Shown: positions 58,125 through 64,000 of the stretch, in pieces
How the letters are laid out: each line of letters opens with the position of its first letter
How positions within the stretch are numbered: position 1 is the stretch's first letter
Assembly: GCF_000208865.1 (NCBI RefSeq)
Contig: NC_018385.1
Span: 1,780,724-1,844,723, forward strand
Source: Neospora caninum Liverpool
Taxonomy: Eukaryota; Apicomplexa; Conoidasida; Eucoccidiorida; Sarcocystidae
Direction: 5' to 3'
DNA: 64,000 nucleotides
Made by a program: the position numbers and the translations under genes
The notes under the pieces: generated by a model
Database searches by the model: none
What the model saw: only the letters and a program-made list of their open reading frames with translations
Told to the model about the DNA's origin: nothing

Positions 58125-61100
58125 ATGGAGCGACGACGGACGGTGAAGTGTATGTACACCGGAGAACATATCTTTGGGAGCTCGTTCAGTCGGGTGGCCC
58201 TTGTGCCTCTTCTTCTATTTGTTTCCCAAGGCATTAAGGGCTCATTTTTCTCTTCTGTTCCTTTTTTAGGTGCTCAAGCCCTTTTCGCTTTTCGTGAAGT
58301 GACATCAACTGTCGAAAACCCCACTGCTTCACAATCTGCGTTGTGTTCATACTCTTTGAAGGCGACCAGGCCACTCGCTTGTGTTTCTTCTCGATCTCCT
58401 GACATTAGTGGTATTTTCTCCGAATTTTGTCTTGGCCCTTGTTCTCCGTCCTCTCCGTCTGGCACGTCTCCACCCGGTTTGCCTGTTGTTTCCTCTGTTC
58501 CGGTTCTCGTCCCTGTACCTTGCCTCATAACGACGTCCTTGCGGCGTCCCTATTCAGTATTTTCGTGGCGGATGACCCCAGGTTCTGCGGCTCATCCTCC
58601 TCCAGCGTATCCCGTTTTAGCCATTGTTCTCTCACAAAGGTTGGCAAAGAGCTGTTGCGCTTCCAATTGTTCCGTTTCGCCCTCCTCTTCGCTCTCCCTG
58701 CCATTTTCGCCCGCTCCCTCCTCTTCCTCCCGGGTGTCTTGGTCTGCTTCGTCACCTTCTCATCCCTTTTCGTATTCTGGTTCTTCGGCCTCTCCTCTCC
58801 AATCAGCTTCCGCCTCTCGTGAGTTTCCTTCCGGCAGCCGTCCGCCACTCTGGCGCCTTTTCTGTGAAGCTTTAGCCTCGAGGCTCACGAAGGAGAACGA
58901 GAAGGGAGATAGTCGCGCTCTCGACTCTGCGATTTCGTCGACTTTGTCTTGTCCCCCCTTGCGTTCGCCGCGTCCACTCTACCCTGCGTTCACGCTAAGA
59001 TCGGCGCTTGCCACTGCGGTCTCTCGACCATGGGGCAGTCCCTTTGAAAATCGGAGAGAAACTGGGAAGACCAGCAGGCAGACAAGCGCAGTGACGCCTT
59101 CGGCGGCCGACGAGCAAAGGCGTACGTCTAACGACGCGAGTGATAATTGCATCGCCGGAGGCCAAGAGGACTCAGGAGAGACTTCTGGAAGCGACAGCGG
59201 GACACCCCGAGAGGGAGACGAGGCAGATGAAGCGACAGACGAAGCGAGCTCAGTAGAGATCGTGCACGATGGAGAAAAGTCCCGAGCTCTTCCCTATACT
59301 AGGAAGGGGAAGAAAGAGGCAGCACGACGAGCAACGGGTCGTGCATGCCAAGGGGCGGAGACACGACCAAACGGGATACCAGACGCCGAAGCTAGAGCAG
59401 CAGAACCGGTCAAGTCACTGGAGGGCGTTCAGAGAGATGACGTAGGATACCAACCACAAGATCAAGAGGGAGAACAGGAAGAACAAGGACAGCAGAAAAC
59501 ACACAGAGAAGACCAAGAAAAGGAAGAAAGAGGCCGCGCACATAGGAAAGTGCGGTCGGGGCAAAAGAAGAAGGACGGAGGAGCCCGCGAGGCAACTGCA
59601 TTGCGTCACCTTCAGCGGCGTTTTAGCCCGGGACATGCGAATTATCGCGTCCAAAAGGTACGAGAGGACAGAAACAGGGAAACACAGGCGACAACAGCGA
59701 GCCAAAAGATGCGCACGACAGCCACTCTTGCATGCGTAGAAGCTCACAGATTGTGCTGTCTTTAGACCTTTCATTTGGTGACGCGACTTGGGAGGTGCTT
59801 GATTACTGTTGTGTCTCTCAGTCTGTATGGATAATGTGGGACGACTTTTAATATACCAATTACTCTACCGGACGTATGTCTTTTCACTGGAACTGAAGGG
59901 TCCCCTTTGCGTCGCGCAATCAGCTCTCTCTCTGTTCGTTCCTTTTAACTTATGCTCATTCGTCTCCTGCCGCAAACACCGTTCCAGGAGGGTCGTACAC
60001 ACACGATACGCACCGAAATGTTTGCCTGGAACACATACCTCTACATATAGGGACAGTGCATGTGTTTGTGTACCAGCATGCACCCCTAAGTGTCGCTCCG
60101 CGTAAAATTCCTGCCCCACAACATGAGTTTGCTCATTTTCTTTGATCTGACGTAGCTGAACACGTGCCTATCTTCGGCCGTTCCAGCGGTCTGTGCGTCT
60201 GCTCCCCATTCTTGGCAGATCACCCGGTTCTACCTCTTCTCTACAGGAACTGCAAGCCTTTTTGTCCAACCCCCCACCGAACTGTCGGGTGTACGTCCAC
60301 CCGTCAAATATACGCATCTGGTTGATTGAGATGACTGGAGTGAAAGGAAGTCCGTACGCGAACGAAACGTATCGATTAAAAGTCGTCATTCCTCCAGATT
60401 ATCCCTTCAGGCCTCCTACCTGCTTCTTTCTCCAACCCGGTAAGGAATAAAACCTGCTCTTTGCATTTCAAAGTAGAACGGTTTTAAGAGCAGAACGATT
60501 GTCACGAGAGACCGAGTGGACGGGGTCGATAACTGTCTGGGCTTTCCTTGCCTCAGAAGTCAGCACAGTTGTGCCTGTTACCTGCCACGTGTGAATGCCT
60601 GCCATTGTCTGGCCCGCGCGAGTTTTTGCTTTGTCTCTGATATTTGTTTTCGCAGCTATGCATCACCCCGTGAGCCTCTAATGGACCTAAACCTGTGAAG
60701 TGTGTGAAGTGATTTCTTTTTCCTGAATGGGACTGTCTCGGTGGCTCTTCCAGTGTGGCAAAATTTACTTTCCTCACCTTACCGTGGCCCGTTGCTTTGG
60801 TCCCTGCGATTCGCCCGTCGTTTGTTGTGCTCACTTGCTCTCACTTGCTGAGCTGCTAGTCCCCCTGTTCCACTAACGTTGATGTCTGCTTTACTCTCGT
60901 TGACTCGGAATAGAGAACTTTTCTCCCTCTTTCGCACGGTTGCATGCCATTCAGAGTTGTCCGTGCTAGCGGCTGTGCGTCTTCAGCTCCTGTGCACCTC
61001 CATGTCTACTCTAATGGAGATATTTGTCTCAATCTCCTCGGCTCGGACTGGAGGCCTTCCCTGTCGATTAGCGCGGTCGCGGTCGCGATTCTGTCGATGT

Positions 61101-61987
61101 TGACCAGCGCAAAGCAGAAGCAACTGCCCACGGATAATGCCGCTCGTAAGTTATGCAAAGAAGAGACTGGAACACGGAACAGACGGGGTATTAGACTGAG
61201 CCTGCGATAGAAGTCTATATGTTTAGGCGATTGTATATTAGCGGCTAAATGTGAATCATGCGTATGAATTTTAAGTCTGCCGTGAAACCTGATTGGAAGA
61301 GGAGGCTTCTACATAATACAGTCCCAATGGTAGCTTTTACACAAGAAAAGACTAGACTATCATCCATTCATACGCGGTGTAAAAAATGTTCATCCCGTTA
61401 CGAATCAGTGACCAGACTCCCGAAAATTCGATCCGTGTATTCCGAACATACTACCTTCAAGAGACTACCAACTTGAGCGTCGTGGTGTTGGTGCAGCTTG
61501 CATACAAGTGACGGTTTTCCCAATCAATGATGGACATCATCGTTGTCATACCCTACAGGCATTAAGCTCGTGAATTGGTAATGCGGAGTGCAGCGAGGAA
61601 GGACAGCCGGAAACAAGTGAAGAAAAGGAAAGAAAACAGAACAAGGGAAGGAGCAAGGACACAAAGAGAAAACGGCAACATGCAGAAGAAAACTCGCAAG
61701 AAGGAGAAAAATGGAGACGAAAGGACAAGGAAATGAAGAATGGGAGACGTGCAGCACTTGACTTTTTTCCAGGGTATCTCTTTTGGCACCCACTCTCTCT
61801 TTCACTTTTCTCCTTCCCTTGTTCCATTTCTACAATAGTTATCAGCTTAACTATGCTCGTACAAGCCTACATGTAGCCTGTGAATCATCTTCAAGTTCCT
61901 TTTTTTTGCTGTCCTTCGCCCTCAGATATGGATGTCCCCGCTGGACACCATGGAACTCAGTTCCTGTACCACGACGACAAAGTGTAG
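58125..61987 (+). CDS. Ubiquitin-conjugating enzyme E2, UBE2W/UBC16 type, with long N-terminal extension
   Basis: Transfers ubiquitin through a catalytic cysteine. The E2 fold spans four phase-consistent exons: one ending at 59657 (YRVQK), then 60247-60439, 60987-61145 and 61926-61987. It opens with KELQAFLSNPPPN, continues with PYANETYRLKVVIPPDYPF, has VHLHVYSNGDICLNLL around the active-site Cys589, and ends FLYHDDKV. The ending and the Ser-Asn-Gly-X-Ile-Cys context match UBE2W/UBC16 E2s. The usual HPN/HPH tripeptide is HLH. With the ATG at 58125 the product is 648 aa, of which nearly 500 precede the E2 fold; typical E2s of this class are about 150-160 aa. The extension has a hydrophobic stretch (VALVPLLLFVSQGIKGSFF), then Ser/Pro-rich and acidic-basic runs. 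The start is uncertain: the frame is open from 57759, and Met150 (58572) is an alternative. Confidence 0.85.
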
Positions 61988-64000
61988 CACCGCCAGGGAC
62001 GGGGGAAAGTTGGTGCTCTCTTCCGGAAAATCCCTTCAGAGAGAGTCGTGGATATCTCGAGGCGTTTTGAAGTCTTTGCGTGAACGAGACCGTTCCCCAC
62101 TTTTCGCAGTTGAGTGAAGGATCGCTGCACGATACAGGGAACGGATGGCGAAAGTGGGAGACAGACGCAGGGAGAGAGGAGGGAGAAGACGCTTGCTTAC
62201 CAAAACCTTTTGTCCAGGGTCGAAGCCCCTGCTGTGATTTTTTCAGGGTGTGTCCATACACAAGCCCGTTGTAGATGTGCGACCTGGAAGGCATGCAATA
62301 AATTGCGGCGTGGCTTGACGTGCCTGTCATTCGCCATTCTACGAACTTTATCAGTTCACTTGGTTCACCGACACACTGGACGCTGTTGCCCTTTTCAGAC
62401 TGCCAGCTTCACGCTTCTGCATGCTGGCAAGAGGCGGGAACTGCTCCTTAGAAAGCAGCAGAGCGTACAAACCGTTCCTCGTCGGTTCCCTGCATTTTCG
62501 AACGACGGGGGTCCCAGTGTCTCATCACTTGCAGCTCGAGACAAAACGTGTGCCACCGAGGAAGTGTTCTCATAGAGCATTCGGTGAGGGTGTGCTTTTT
62601 GGGGTGCTCGCTGCGGGCTGCAAAATGAGTGCATGCCTCCGGCTGCGCTGATCTTGCAGCGGGGGCGTAGGCAAACGGTGATTTGGGGTCGTAATACTGG
62701 CCGCCAGTGTAGCGTTACCGTTTTCTTTTCCGGCCAACAATATCGACATCTCTCGCGCGGCGGATGACTCACACATGGGAGCGCAAGCGAAGAGAGGACA
62801 GAGTGGCGTTCCGGACCCAGGCATGGTATGGGTAGTGCAGCTTCCATGGTTTTACATATATTCTAGTTACATCTAGATGGTTCCACGAACCCTGAAGGTA
62901 TGACTTCCGTGCTTTAGTCGCCTTTTCCCCTCGTATGTGAATATAAGGTTCAACCCTGTATTATTTTTTCTCAGTTCTGGTAGGTCTGTTCTTCTTTACC
63001 TGCCAATCTCAAATTGTGGAGTGTTACGTGACCAGCAGTGTGTGTTTAGGACTCGTTTGAGCACGCTTGTTTTCTAACCCGTAGCTTATTTGGAAACATA
63101 ACGTCGGAGTCGTTAGTAAGCGCCAGCCTGCACCTCGTGGCTGCCACTCGAGATTGAGAGCAGGCGAATGTTTGTTCCCACAGCGAACAGGTCGCAGCGT
63201 GAAGTGCTATGTCGCTTCAACAACGTCACTGCACAATTGTCTGGAAACAATGTGCGGCGTAGGGAGGTTCTCTGGATGCACGTCTGTTTCCAGGGCCGGC
63301 AGGTCGGCCGTCGGCGGTTGGGAACCTTGCAGCTATTGCGTTCGAACCGTCCAACGTCGCGTGCAGAGATAAAACGAGAGCTGATCGCTGGCAGCGGAAC
63401 ACGGCCAGCATCTTCGTGAAGTGTGAACGCGCCCCTCAGCATGCCGTGTCCGGTTCCAGGGGCTTTCGCTTTTGTTCACTTCGAGTGCAAAGGAATGCAA
63501 ATGGAGAGCCGCTGCTTCTAGCAAGCTGTTGGGCTTTGTCGCGTGGCGACTTTGAATAAGAGCACCGCTTTTCCGTTCTTACCAGGAGGCTTTGGCCCGG
63601 TCCCGTACCTTTGCGTGAATTTTTTGTTTGGATTTTTCTCACATAACCCACTATACCGAACCCCCTCCCCAATAATCTCCGATTTTGCTCTTCGTACATG
63701 ATTGCGCTTTCATGGTTCGTTCCGTGTAACATTCACTTACGTCTACCAGGCGAATGCCTCCATGTCCGCGCGATCCCGAACCACTTACCTTAAGAAACTT
63801 TTTCTTGGGCTTACTAGGCTTGTTATCAAGCGCCGTTTCTTGCGTACCGGTTAAAAAACCTGCTCTTACCCGAAGGGCGCGTCACGAAAGTCTCCGTTGC
63901 TGCCTTGGAAAGAAACGCCTTTGCACAGCGCCAGCGGCTGACAGCCTTCTGAAACAGCTTTGATCTGGAACCTTTCTTGCTCCAAGTAAAAAGGATACCC
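61988..64000. other. Downstream region; no firm gene
   Basis: Includes the E2 3' flank. Short frames on both strands show no motif. Near the right edge, 63780-64000 read on the - strand has basic coding potential and GTAAGT-like donors, so a gene may enter from the right. The evidence is too thin for a call. Confidence 0.35.

Noticed and set aside
63780..64000. Possible - strand exons entering from the right edge (basic peptide, GTAAGT and GTAAGA donors)
   Set aside because: Reading frame, exon limits and start are all ambiguous at the window edge.

Overview
The window is nuclear DNA of a tissue-cyst coccidian (Toxoplasma/Neospora/Hammondia group). This rests on large intron-rich genes, GT-AG introns, Ser- and Arg-rich low-complexity insertions, and rhoptry (ROP2-family) pseudokinase genes with signal peptides and arginine-rich amphipathic helices. 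From memory, Toxoplasma gondii has its ROP2A/ROP8 genes on chromosome X near a PI4-kinase gene, and the same pairing is seen here. The kinase-like halves do not look like the T. gondii ROP2A/ROP8 I remember, so I favour Neospora caninum or another close relative. That species call is inference.

Layout. 1-8.9 kb: one large + strand gene of unknown function with a possible N-myristoylation start. 9.4-47.6 kb: a tandem array built from ROP2-like pseudokinase genes, all on the - strand, with shared 3' and 5' flanks, wrapped around a PI4-kinase. In order: a ghost unit with flanks but no gene; ROP-A (intact); a truncated, mutated copy of the PI4-kinase 5' end; ROP-B (intact); ROP-B' (interrupted by 100 Ns); ROP-A' (broken); the full 15-exon PI4-kinase III beta gene (31854-41850, predicted 1656 aa, all exon phases agree); ROP-C (broken). 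47.7-51.1 kb: no gene seen. 51.1-52.7 kb: a three-exon - strand membrane protein. 52.7-58.1 kb: no convincing gene. 58.1-62.0 kb: a + strand UBE2W/UBC16-type ubiquitin-conjugating enzyme with a very long N-terminal extension. 62-64 kb: nothing firm.

The main story is structural. A tandem duplication joined an intron of the PI4-kinase to the 3' flank of a ROP unit at a 7-bp microhomology (19588-19594). It left a decaying partial PI4-kinase and a second copy of a divergent ROP/PI4K promoter. The ROP array around it shows gain, loss, gene conversion and pseudogenisation, as expected of a secreted effector family under diversifying pressure. I found no CRISPR array, no transposase or reverse-transcriptase gene, no rRNA and no convincing tRNA. 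The expressed products belong to different processes: secreted rhoptry pseudokinases, Golgi-type phosphoinositide synthesis and ubiquitin transfer. Only the head-to-head ROP-A/PI4K pairs suggest shared regulation.
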